DNA of 6,419 bases from SLRI01 sp964528705 (GCA_964528705.1 CAZGUW010000274.1:1-6419), one strand, 5' to 3'; positions 1 through 6,415 are shown, numbered from the stretch's first letter. Notes: generated by a model from the letters alone, not told the origin. A program made the numbers and translations.

Positions 1-657
1 GAAGGCCGCCGCCGCCGGAATGAGCCTGTAATGGAGGTAGAGGATAGCCGCATCCGGTGCCGCCTCGACCATGGCAGCGGCGAAGCGCTCGGCAGCCCCA
101 CGGTCGGCGAGGTCACTGCCCAGCGCGAGCGGCCAGGTTTCGAAGCCCGGCCGGATGCCGGGCGCCAGACCGGTCAGCTCCTGCACCAGCGCCCAGTCCT
201 CGCCCCCCAGATCGAACCGTTCCGCGATGGGCGCCACGGCCGCCTTGAACCGTGCCCGCGCCGGCCCGTCCAGGGTCCGTGGGTCGAGCTTGAGGTCGAG
301 CTGGATGCGCGCACCCGTCGCCGCGCCGGCCAGCCGCTCGGCGAGCTCGTCGAGGAAGAGCGGCGGGTCCGCCAGCGCGCGGCCGTCCTGATGGCGCTGC
401 CGCAGCTGCTCTATCTCGAAGCGGGACCGGCCGGCTACGGGACCGCTGCCGGTCGTCTCGCCCTCGAGGGTCGCGTCGTGCAGGCAGACCCAGTGGCTGT
501 CGTCGGTGAGCTGCAGGTCGACCTCGAGCAGGGCACCCCGGGCAAGGCCCAGCGCCAGGCTCGTGCGATCGTGGGAAGCCCGGTCGGCGGCATCCCTGAG
601 CCGGTGCCATTTCAGCCGGATGGAGCCGGCCTCGGTGGCGAGCGCCTTCCCGGTCAC
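1..657 (-). CDS. Glycerophosphodiester phosphodiesterase family protein (GDPD/UgpQ-like), 3' end beyond window
   Basis: GDPD-family enzymes hydrolyse glycerophosphodiesters to sn-glycerol-3-phosphate and an alcohol. The frame is open for 219 codons from a GTG at 657 to the window edge; the family usually has about 230-260 residues, so only the C-terminal end is missing. Visible family features are H18-R19 in WHR, the metal-site pair E45-x-D47 (LEVDLQLT), H60-D61 in CLHDATLE, the ETTGSGPV stretch at 67-74, and D121-x-K123 in QLDLKL, where many relatives have EIK. The usual HRG is HRL here. No signal peptide is seen, so a cytoplasmic enzyme acting after import is likely, as for UgpQ. The start is chosen because GTGA overlaps the ATPase TGA stop, giving translational coupling; I see no strong Shine-Dalgarno of its own. 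The family call is firm from the motif order; the substrate is inferred from the transporter context. Confidence 0.85.
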   Translation of the reverse strand, partial: MTGKALATEAGSIRLKWHRLRDAADRASHDRTSLALGLARGALLEVDLQLTDDSHWVCLHDATLEGETTGSGPVAGRSRFEIEQLRQRHQDGRALADPPLFLDELAERLAGAATGARIQLDLKLDPRTLDGPARARFKAAVAPIAERFDLGGEDWALVQELTGLAPGIRPGFETWPLALGSDLADRGAAERFAAAMVEAAPDAAILYLHYRLIPAAAAF

Positions 658-1736
658 GTGGCGAGCCCGACCGCGGCATCGGCAAGGCGCCGCCCGCTCG
701 CCGCGTCGAAGACCAGGAGCGATTCCGGGGTCAGGGTCAGGTCGACCCGGTCATTCGCCCGAAAGCGCCGCTCGCTGCCGCTTTCCAGCGCATGCACCCG
801 GCCGAGCACGCAGTCCACTTCGTAGAGGGTTTCGCGGCCCAGCGGCTCGACATGCTCGATCTGCCCGGCCATGCCACCCCCCGGATCCCCGTCTCCCGGA
901 TTGAGGAGAATGTTCTCCGGGCGAACGCCGAGGACGACCGCGCCCTCGGCGCCTGCGGCGGCGAGCTCGGCCTCGCCGACCCGCAGCCTGCCGCGCTCGC
1001 CCCGTGCGTCGAGCAGGTTGATCGGCGGCGAGCCGATGAACCCGGCGACGAACAGGCTGTCCGGGCGATGGTAGAGGTCGTCGGCTGTGCCGATCTGTTC
1101 GATCCGGCCTTTCGACATGCAGATGATCCGATCCGCCATGGTTGTGGCTTCGAGCTGGTCGTGGGTGACCAGCACGGTGGTGACGCCGAGCCGCCGCTGC
1201 AGCCGGCGGATCTCGCCGCGCATCGAGAGCCGGAGCGTCGCATCGAGGTTGGAGAGCGGTTCGTCCAGCAGGAGCAGCTGCGGCTCCTTGACCAGTGCCC
1301 GGGCGAGGGCGACGCGCTGCTGCTGGCCGCCCGACATCTCGGCCGGCATGCGCTCCAGCAGTTCCTCGACCTGCACCAGCCGCGCCGCCGCCATCACCCG
1401 CCGCTCGACCTCGTCGGTTGCGACCGACTTGAAGGTCAGCGGAAACCGGATGTTCTTCTTCACGCTCATGTGCGGGTAGAGGGCATAGGACTGGAAGACG
1501 ATACCCACATTGCGGTCCCGCGCCTCGACCTCGTTGACCACCGCCCCGTCGAAGCGGATGGCCCCGCCGGTGGGCGCATAGAGCCCGGCCAGCATGAAGA
1601 GCGTCGTCGACTTGCCGCAGCCCGAGGGCCCGAGAATGGCGACGAACTCGCCGTCCTCGATGACGAGGTCGGTGGGCTCCACGGCGACCACGTCGCCCCA
1701 GGCCTTGGTGACGGCAGCAAGCTCTATTCTGGCCAT
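654..1736 (-). CDS. ABC transporter ATP-binding protein, MalK/UgpC type
   Basis: Cytoplasmic ATPase subunit that would power the two permeases encoded upstream. The 360 residues show every ABC motif intact: Walker A GPSGCGKST at 36-44, Q-loop Q82 in VFQSYALYPHM, signature SGGQQ at 135-139, Walker B LLLLDE at 154-159, D-loop NLD at 163-165 and switch histidine H192 in VTHDQ. After about residue 235 comes the TOBE-type regulatory extension of the carbohydrate importer subfamily (MalK, UgpC, SmoK), including GVRPEN at 270-275. Length is normal for the subfamily (about 350-370). A GAGGG sequence lies 10 nt before the ATG at 1736. The gene is 125 bp downstream of the second permease, the largest gap in the operon, and its stop overlaps the GTG of the GDPD gene. 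Automatic annotation would probably call it ugpC; the sequence alone does not distinguish UgpC from other members, so no symbol is given. Confidence 0.95.
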   Translation of the reverse strand: MARIELAAVTKAWGDVVAVEPTDLVIEDGEFVAILGPSGCGKSTTLFMLAGLYAPTGGAIRFDGAVVNEVEARDRNVGIVFQSYALYPHMSVKKNIRFPLTFKSVATDEVERRVMAAARLVQVEELLERMPAEMSGGQQQRVALARALVKEPQLLLLDEPLSNLDATLRLSMRGEIRRLQRRLGVTTVLVTHDQLEATTMADRIICMSKGRIEQIGTADDLYHRPDSLFVAGFIGSPPINLLDARGERGRLRVGEAELAAAGAEGAVVLGVRPENILLNPGDGDPGGGMAGQIEHVEPLGRETLYEVDCVLGRVHALESGSERRFRANDRVDLTLTPESLLVFDAASGRRLADAAVGLAT

Positions 1737-1780
1737 TAGCGGAGTGCCCTCAGGATGACCGAAGACGAGGAATGCCGAAG

Positions 1781-1821
1781 CGATCGGCGCGGAGCGCAGT
1801 GAACGACGCGAGCACCGATCG
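1781..1821. repeat. Inverted repeat in the permease-ATPase intergenic gap
   Basis: The 125-bp stretch between the second permease stop and the ATPase start (1737-1861) contains CGATCGG at 1781-1787 and its exact inverse CCGATCG at 1815-1821, with two further pairs inside after one mismatch. The loop is GC-rich. The transcript could form a hairpin here, but there is no run of U after it, so it is not a convincing intrinsic terminator. The flanking text, including TCATCCTGAGG on the minus strand (1757-1747), looks like the short interspersed repeats found between genes in many alphaproteobacteria; that is an impression, not a match I could test. It may be mRNA-processing structure or a degenerate repeat element. 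Confidence 0.4.
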
Positions 1822-1861
1822 ACTGAAGGCTGACGAAGTATGCGGTCGTCATGAAGGTGCT

Positions 1862-2962
1862 CTACCCCTTGATCCCGCCGAGGCTCATCTGCACCAGGTA
1901 CTTCTGGCAGAACACGTAGAGCAGGATCGACGGTACGATGTAGAAGACGCCGACCGCGGCGACGACGCCGTAGTCGACGCCCATGATGTCGTCGCTGACC
2001 CAGAAGATGTAGAGGCTCATGGTCCAGTTCTGCTTGGCGAAGAGCAGCGTGCGGACGAAAACGTACTCCTCCCAGCCGCGAATGAAGGCGAAGACGCCGA
2101 CCGCCAGCAGCCCGACCCTGACCTGGGGCAGCACGACCCGGAAGAAGGCCTGCCGGCGCGAGGCGCCGTCGACCAGGGCCGACATCTCGATGTCCCAGGG
2201 CACGGCGTCGAAGAACCCCTTCATGATGAAGACGGCGAACGGCAGTTCCAGCGTGGTGATCACCAGGATCACCCCGGTCAGCGTGTCGAGCAGCCCGGCC
2301 CAGTACATGAGCAGGAAGATCGGGATGATCAGGGTGAGTGCCGGAAAGGCGTGCAGCACCAGGAGCGCCTGCAGGAAGCTCGCCCGGCCCCGGAAGTTGA
2401 AGCGCGAGAGGTAGTAGCCGGCGAGCGTGCCGACAGTCAGGACCAGCGCCGTCTGCACCAGGGCCAGGGCCAGCGAGTTGCCGAAGGCGGTCCAGACCGA
2501 CGGGAACTGCGATTCCACCGTGCTCGCCCGCCGTCCCACCAGCTCCTGCACGAAGTTCGGGTTGTGCAGGAACTTCCAGTTCTGCAGATGCAGCTCGCTG
2601 CCGACGCTCCAGGCGAGCGTCGCACCGGCCACGGCGAGGATGGCGGCGGTGCCGTAGAGCCGCGTGCTGCCACGGTCGGTGAGCGCATTCAACAAGCCCA
2701 CGGCCAGCACGGTCGGCACCAGCACGGCGCAGGCGCGCCAGAGCACCACCGACGAGACGCCGCCCGTCCTCGCCGAGACCGAGATCGTGAACATCCAGAA
2801 ATAGGGGAGCAGGATCGGCACCGAGACGGTGACCAGGAAGGCCAGGAGCAGGCCCTGGCCCAGCCGCCGCTGGCGCCGCGCCCGTGCCGCCAGCACGTCC
2901 CAGTCGGCCTGCTGCACCGGCTGCTGTGCCCGCATCCCGGCGGGCGCGGCGCGCGAGCTCAC
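1862..2962 (-). CDS. ABC transporter permease, MalG/UgpE type, with an N-terminal insertion
   Basis: Inner-membrane permease subunit, the second of the pair. The 366 residues carry the binding-protein-dependent transport domain from about 160 to the end. The cytoplasmic EAA loop that contacts the ATPase is at 259-279: E259, A262, G266 and the closing LP at 278-279. TM1 lies near 36-62. Typical MalG-type proteins have about 270-300 residues; here about 100 residues separate TM1 from the conserved GNSL segment at 161-164. That stretch holds two extra hydrophobic segments (about 72-94 and 104-121) and a polar loop at 122-158. The start taken is the GTG at 2962, preceded by GGAGG at a rather short 4-nt spacing; ATG at 2935 (residue 10) is the alternative. 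It begins 13 nt after the first permease, so the two should be co-translated. Confidence 0.92.
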   Translation of the reverse strand: MSSRAAPAGMRAQQPVQQADWDVLAARARRQRRLGQGLLLAFLVTVSVPILLPYFWMFTISVSARTGGVSSVVLWRACAVLVPTVLAVGLLNALTDRGSTRLYGTAAILAVAGATLAWSVGSELHLQNWKFLHNPNFVQELVGRRASTVESQFPSVWTAFGNSLALALVQTALVLTVGTLAGYYLSRFNFRGRASFLQALLVLHAFPALTLIIPIFLLMYWAGLLDTLTGVILVITTLELPFAVFIMKGFFDAVPWDIEMSALVDGASRRQAFFRVVLPQVRVGLLAVGVFAFIRGWEEYVFVRTLLFAKQNWTMSLYIFWVSDDIMGVDYGVVAAVGVFYIVPSILLYVFCQKYLVQMSLGGIKG

Positions 2963-2975
2963 TGGACCTCCATCC

Positions 2976-3887
2976 TCATTGCACCTCGATCCGGGGCGTC
3001 TGCAGCAGCCGCTTCATGTCGAGGAAGCGCCACATCAGGAGCGAGGCGGCGATGCCGATGACCACCAGCACGAGGGCCAGCGCCGCGCCATAGGCGTACT
3101 GGCCGTTCTCGAAGGCGCGCTTGTAGACATAGAGGGCGTAGACGGTCGTGTCGTAGAACGGCCCGCCATCGGTGATCAGCCAGATGTACTCGAAGCTGAC
3201 GAGGAGCGAGAGCGTCTGGTAGACCGTGATGAAGCTCAAGGGCCAGCGGATCGCCGGCAGGGTGACATGCCAGACGATCGAGAGCGGCCCCGCCCCGTCG
3301 ACCCGCGCCGCGTGGAACAGGTGCTCTGGGATGGCGCGGATGGCGCTGGTGAAGATGATCATGCCCATCGAGGCGCCGATGAACCCGTTGGCCAGCACGA
3401 TCAGCAGCATCGGCTGGTTGGAGAGCATGTCGACCGGCTCATGGCCGAGGAAGCCGACCCAGACCTGGTTGATCAGGCCGCGATCGGTGGGGCCGATGAC
3501 CCAGGCCCAGAGCAGCGCGTAGACCACTGACGGGCTCATCCGGGGCAGGAGCCAGACGGCGCGGAAGAAGCTGCCCTGGCGCTCCGGCAGGGCGGTCGTG
3601 GTCAGCGCCAGGATCAGGCCGAAGGTGACGTTGAAGATGCCGAGCGTCAGCAGGACATAGACGAAGGTGAGCGCCAGCGTCGGCCCGATCCGCCGGTCGC
3701 CGGTCAGCATCCGCTCGAAGTTCGCCGTGGTGAGCTCGGTGATCCTGAGCGAGCGGCCCATGTCGGTGAAGGCGACGAAGATGTCGACCACCACCGGTGC
3801 GATGAAGAACATGAACAGCAGCACCGTGGCCGGCCCGAGGAACAGGGCCATGTTGGTGAGCTGCCGGGCGCGGGCCCTCTGCCGCAT
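2976..3887 (-). CDS. ABC transporter permease, MalF/UgpA type
   Basis: Inner-membrane permease subunit that pairs with the following gene product to form the channel. It has 303 residues, normal for UgpA-type permeases that lack MalF's large periplasmic loop. A basic N-terminus (RQRARARQ) is followed by TM1 at about 13-40 and further hydrophobic segments near 70-98, 107-131, 159-183, 213-237 and 268-290, giving six helices. The EAA loop is at 192-211: H192-A193-A194 in place of EAA, G198, and LP at 210-211. The ATG at 3887 has no visible Shine-Dalgarno, and upstream the frame has no other start codon before the binding-protein stop; ATG at 3851 (residue 13) would also leave TM1 complete. The gene follows the binding protein after a 39-nt gap filled mostly by a strong hairpin, which may lower its translation relative to the binding protein. 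Confidence 0.94.
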   Translation of the reverse strand: MRQRARARQLTNMALFLGPATVLLFMFFIAPVVVDIFVAFTDMGRSLRITELTTANFERMLTGDRRIGPTLALTFVYVLLTLGIFNVTFGLILALTTTALPERQGSFFRAVWLLPRMSPSVVYALLWAWVIGPTDRGLINQVWVGFLGHEPVDMLSNQPMLLIVLANGFIGASMGMIIFTSAIRAIPEHLFHAARVDGAGPLSIVWHVTLPAIRWPLSFITVYQTLSLLVSFEYIWLITDGGPFYDTTVYALYVYKRAFENGQYAYGAALALVLVVIGIAASLLMWRFLDMKRLLQTPRIEVQ

Positions 3888-3896
3888 GCGACGCGA

Positions 3897-3920
3897 CGGG
3901 GCCGGCCGAAGCCGGCCCCG
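3897..3920 (-). other. Intercistronic UUCG-capped stem-loop
   Basis: On the minus strand the 39-nt gap between the binding protein and the first permease holds a perfect 10-bp GC-only stem (3920-3911 pairing with 3906-3897) closed by a TTCG loop with a C-G closing pair, the classic extra-stable RNA tetraloop. No U-run follows, so it is not a standard terminator. In other importers, such as malE-malF, structures in this position protect the upstream binding-protein message from 3' exonucleases and reduce downstream expression; the same role is inferred here. Confidence 0.75.
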
Positions 3921-3926
3921 CCCGGA

Positions 3927-5294
3927 TCAGTCGAGGATCACGACATCGTCGCCGAGCTCGGCCTGGAGCTCGTCGACGACGAACGCGGCAGCGTCCGCAG
4001 GCTCGAGCCGGCCGGTCTCGACCGCCTCGATGCCCTTGAAGAGCAGCGCGTTGTACTGCCCGATGCTGGCATGGTTCGGCATGAACGAGGCGTATTCGAG
4101 CATCGGCGCACCCGCCCGGAGCGCCCAGCCATCCTCGACGAAGCGCGGCATCGCCGCCTGGCCGTAATTGATCGGCGTGTGGCCGGTCGTTATCGCATGC
4201 TCGGTGTTGAGCACGTTCTGGCTGGCGAGGCCGACGATGTAGGCCGCAAGCTCCGGGTGCTCGCTCTCGGCGGAGACCGCGTAGATGATCGGGTGCGAGA
4301 GATTGGCGGGCTCGCCGCCCTTTTCCGCGGCCGGGCTGTGGGTCCAGCCGATGGCGTCGAAATAGGTGTCCTTGTCCAGACCCCTGGCCTCGAGCTGGGG
4401 CGGCACGTTCCAGATGCCATGGAACTTGATGAACGAGGTCTTGTCGGTGCGGAAGCTGGCATGCACCTCGTCCCACGACCAGGCGGTCATGTTGGCCGGT
4501 ATGACACCGGCATCGACGCCGTACTTCAGCCACTCGAAGAAGGCGGCGAGCTTGCTCTCCGACATCTGCAGCTTGCCGGCCTCGGCGTCGTACTGGTCGA
4601 TGCCGAAGCTCTTCATCAGCATCTGGAAGTCCGGGCCGACATTCGGGCGGTGCACGATGCCGTACTTGGCGGCCCCGCCGTCGACCACCTCCTTGGCGAG
4701 GTCGGTCATGTCGTAGATGGTGAACTCACCACTCTCGACCGCGGCCGGCAGACCCTCGATGAAAGCCTCGTCCTTGCCGATCTTGCGGAGCATGTCCTTG
4801 TCGTAGAAGAACATGCGGACTTCCGAGTCCTGCGGGATGCCGTAGGTGCCGCCCTTGTAGGCGACCGCGTTCCACAAGCTGTCGATCACGTCGCCGTAGA
4901 GCTCGGGATTGGCCTCGACATGCTCGTCGAGCTGGTAGGCCAGACCCTCCTCGACGAAGGCGCCGATCCACTCGTGGGCGAGAACGAAGATGTCCGGGCC
5001 CTTGTCGACGGCGAACGCCTTGAAGAGGTCGAGCGCGTCGGCATCGAAGCCCGCGGCATTGTTCTCGAAGACGTCGATGACCACCCGGTCATCGCTGCCC
5101 GCGGCGGCGAGCATGCGGTTGAGCTGCTCGGCGGCGGCGACGATGTTCCCGGCGCGCAGGGGCCCGGAGGGGTCGGCGCGGGCCCAGAGCTGAAGCGTGA
5201 TGTCCTCGGCCGCGGCCGGTGCTGGAACGAGGGTCGTCGAAGCGAGCAGTGCCGTGGCCAGAAGGCCGGTGAACGCGCTGCGAAGCATGGTCAT
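3927..5294 (-). CDS. Extracellular solute-binding protein of an ABC importer (family 1 type)
   Basis: Periplasmic receptor that delivers the ligand to the permeases. It has 455 residues from the ATG at 5294. A signal peptide is clear: short basic start (MTMLRS), hydrophobic stretch 7-23, and PAPAAA ending at 29 with likely cleavage before E30. There is no lipobox cysteine. The mature part starts ITLQLW, has the KGPDIFVLAHEW segment typical of the first lobe of this fold, YGIPQDSEVRMFFYDKD at the hinge side, and GHTPIN near the C-terminal side. The start is supported by GGGAGG at 5309-5304 with 9-nt spacing; an in-frame TTG at 5372 would add 26 residues ahead of the signal peptide and is rejected. 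It is the first gene of the operon, with a probable Pho box upstream. By position it corresponds to ugpB, but I see little specific resemblance to classical UgpB, so the ligand is unassigned. Confidence 0.93.
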   Translation of the reverse strand: MTMLRSAFTGLLATALLASTTLVPAPAAAEDITLQLWARADPSGPLRAGNIVAAAEQLNRMLAAAGSDDRVVIDVFENNAAGFDADALDLFKAFAVDKGPDIFVLAHEWIGAFVEEGLAYQLDEHVEANPELYGDVIDSLWNAVAYKGGTYGIPQDSEVRMFFYDKDMLRKIGKDEAFIEGLPAAVESGEFTIYDMTDLAKEVVDGGAAKYGIVHRPNVGPDFQMLMKSFGIDQYDAEAGKLQMSESKLAAFFEWLKYGVDAGVIPANMTAWSWDEVHASFRTDKTSFIKFHGIWNVPPQLEARGLDKDTYFDAIGWTHSPAAEKGGEPANLSHPIIYAVSAESEHPELAAYIVGLASQNVLNTEHAITTGHTPINYGQAAMPRFVEDGWALRAGAPMLEYASFMPNHASIGQYNALLFKGIEAVETGRLEPADAAAFVVDELQAELGDDVVILD

Positions 5295-5303
5295 GCTGGT
5301 CGT

Positions 5304-5309
5304 CCTCCC
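5304..5309 (-). promoter_or_regulatory. Ribosome binding site of the solute-binding protein gene
   Basis: GGGAGG on the minus strand, 9 nt before the ATG at 5294. It is the best Shine-Dalgarno sequence in the window and decides the start in favour of 5294 over the in-frame TTG at 5372 and the second ATG at 5288. Its strength fits the need for excess binding protein over permease. Confidence 0.8.
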
Positions 5310-5319
5310 ATCCTTGTCG

Positions 5320-5358
5320 TGCCCGGGGCGCCATGCTGGCGCCGCCGGTGCCGGGGCA
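5320..5358 (-). other. Leader stem-loop upstream of the solute-binding protein gene
   Basis: In the presumed 5' leader, an inner 7-bp perfect stem (GGCGCCA at 5343-5337 reversed with TGGCGCC at 5333-5327 on the transcript, 3-nt loop) sits inside an outer 7-bp stem (TGCCCCGG with CCGGGCA, one bulged base). It ends 10 nt before the Shine-Dalgarno. No U-run follows it, so attenuation by termination is unlikely; it may be a 5' stabilising structure or a chance product of GC-rich sequence. Confidence 0.4.
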
Positions 5359-5380
5359 GTGCGGTCAGCCAATGCCCGCC

Positions 5381-5413
5381 TGCCTTGACAAAATCATGAC
5401 AGTTCAGAGACAG
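5381..5413 (-). promoter_or_regulatory. Probable Pho box: three 11-bp direct repeats for PhoB
   Basis: Read on the minus strand, three consecutive 11-mers are CTGTCTCTGAA (5413-5403), CTGTCATGATT (5402-5392) and TTGTCAAGGCA (5391-5381). The TGTC cores are exactly 11 bp apart. The known PhoB site is two or more 11-bp direct repeats of CTGTCAT-like sequence followed by an AT-rich spacer; the middle unit matches CTGTCAT completely, and the outer two keep five of the seven bases. It lies about 90 bp before the binding-protein start and points the right way for the operon. In Pho promoters the box takes the place of a -35 element; I cannot identify a convincing -10 downstream. That PhoB controls ugp operons is established in E. 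coli and Sinorhizobium; its action here is inferred. Confidence 0.72.
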
Positions 5414-5434
5414 CCATGCAATTGTGGCGGGCGG

Positions 5435-6415
5435 TCAGTCCGCGCCGGCGTAGATGCCGAGCGTGCGGGCGAGGCGGATGAGCAGGGCCAGGACCGTGTC
5501 GAGCGTCGGCGTCGGCACCTCCGCGTCCCTGGCGAAGTCCTGGACGATGCGCGCCATGGTGTCGATCTCGAGCGCCCGGCCGAGCTCGACGTCCTGCAGC
5601 ATGGAGGGCTTGTGGTCGGGCCGCGAGCCCGGCTGCGAGAGGGCCACGGGATCGATGCCGAGATCCAGGAAGCCGTGCGCCTCGGCCACGGCCAGCGCTT
5701 CCTCGATCAGCCGGCGCGAGAGGGCCGCCGTGGCGGGGTCATCGACCACGCCCGCCGCCGTCGCCCGGGTCAGCGCCGTCACCGGCCCGGTCGAGATGTT
5801 GACGAGCAGCTTCTTCCACATGGCGCCCCGGATGTCTGCGGCCCGCTCCAGCACGAAACCGGCACCGTCCAGCGCCGCCGCCGCGTCGTCGAGCGGCCGG
5901 GCCGGGTCGGCGGCACCGAGCACGAAGCGGTTCTTCGTCGAGCCGTTGTGGACCACGCCCGGTGCCGTGACCTCATTCGGCGAATGGATGACGAGCCCGA
6001 GCCGGCGCGCCGGCGCGATCGCCGCGGCGAGCCGCCCCTCCGGGTCGAGCCTCGTCGTGTCGGCTGACACGGGCGGGCGGAAGCCCTGGCCGTACCACCA
6101 GAAGACCCCGTTCTGGGCGAAGACGACTGGCGTCTTGGGCCCGAGCAGCGGGGCGATGCCGGCGGCGACCGCCTGGTTCGCCGTGGTCTTCGCCGTCACC
6201 AGGACGAGATCGACCGGGCCGATCCGGCCCGGGTCCTCGCTCGCCTCGACCTCGACCGTGAAGCGTTCCTCCGGCGTCTCGAGCGTCAGTCCGTTGGCCC
6301 GGATCGCCTCGAGATGGGCACCGCGGGCGATCACCGCGACCTCGCGCCCCGCTTTGGCGAGCCGCGCCGCGAGGTAGCCGCCGACCGAGCCGGCGCCATA
6401 GACCGCGATCTTCAT
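5435..6415 (-). CDS. 2-dehydropantoate 2-reductase family protein (ApbA/PanE type)
   Basis: NADP-dependent oxidoreductase family whose founding member, PanE, reduces ketopantoate to pantoate in coenzyme A synthesis. The 326 residues start with a Rossmann nucleotide-binding motif GAGSVGG at 7-13. R31 in ARG follows beta-2, where PanE binds the NADP 2'-phosphate. QNG is at 101-103, matching the PanE active-site asparagine. The C-terminal domain has MWKKLLVN at 199-206 with K202 as the likely catalytic lysine, then SMLQDVELGRALEID at 271-285, with E283 where PanE has its substrate-binding glutamate. The FWWYGQG stretch at 105-111 is more like paralogues seen beside catabolic genes than like housekeeping PanE, so the substrate may be another 2-oxo acid. 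The start codon is near the window edge but MKIAVYGAGSVGG is the normal family N-terminus, so the gene is complete. A 140-bp gap and Pho box separate it from the transporter operon. Confidence 0.88.
   Translation of the reverse strand: MKIAVYGAGSVGGYLAARLAKAGREVAVIARGAHLEAIRANGLTLETPEERFTVEVEASEDPGRIGPVDLVLVTAKTTANQAVAAGIAPLLGPKTPVVFAQNGVFWWYGQGFRPPVSADTTRLDPEGRLAAAIAPARRLGLVIHSPNEVTAPGVVHNGSTKNRFVLGAADPARPLDDAAAALDGAGFVLERAADIRGAMWKKLLVNISTGPVTALTRATAAGVVDDPATAALSRRLIEEALAVAEAHGFLDLGIDPVALSQPGSRPDHKPSMLQDVELGRALEIDTMARIVQDFARDAEVPTPTLDTVLALLIRLARTLGIYAGAD

Noticed and set aside
113..685. Minus-strand 190-codon ATG frame overlapping the start of the GDPD region
   Set aside because: It is a frame-shifted shadow with an Arg/Pro/Ala-rich translation and no motif. 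The true frame begins at the GTG at 657 and shows the GDPD motifs.
1772..3061. Long plus-strand open frame (429 codons) opposite the second permease
   Set aside because: Translation is rich in D, E, H, Q and R with no domain pattern, as expected for the reverse of hydrophobic permease codons. The minus strand has transmembrane segments and an EAA loop.
3888..3926. Intrinsic terminator after the binding-protein gene
   Set aside because: The hairpin is strong but has no following U-run, and the permease gene needed by the same importer starts 10 nt after it.
5295..5372. Upstream TTG start that would lengthen the binding protein by 26 residues
   Set aside because: The extension is Pro/Ala/Arg-rich, would bury the signal peptide inside the protein, and reads through the leader stem and the Shine-Dalgarno; the ATG at 5294 has a well-placed GGGAGG.
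5385..5390. Plus-strand TTGACA resembling a sigma-70 -35 box
   Set aside because: No gene on the plus strand follows, no -10 lies at 16-18 bp, and the bases are explained as part of the minus-strand 11-bp TGTCA repeats.
4071..5399. Long plus-strand open frame (442 codons) opposite the binding-protein gene
   Set aside because: It is a mirror of the minus-strand gene: GC-rich codons leave the antisense frame open. The translation has no recognisable domain, while the minus strand encodes a clear secreted binding protein with signal peptide and ribosome binding site.
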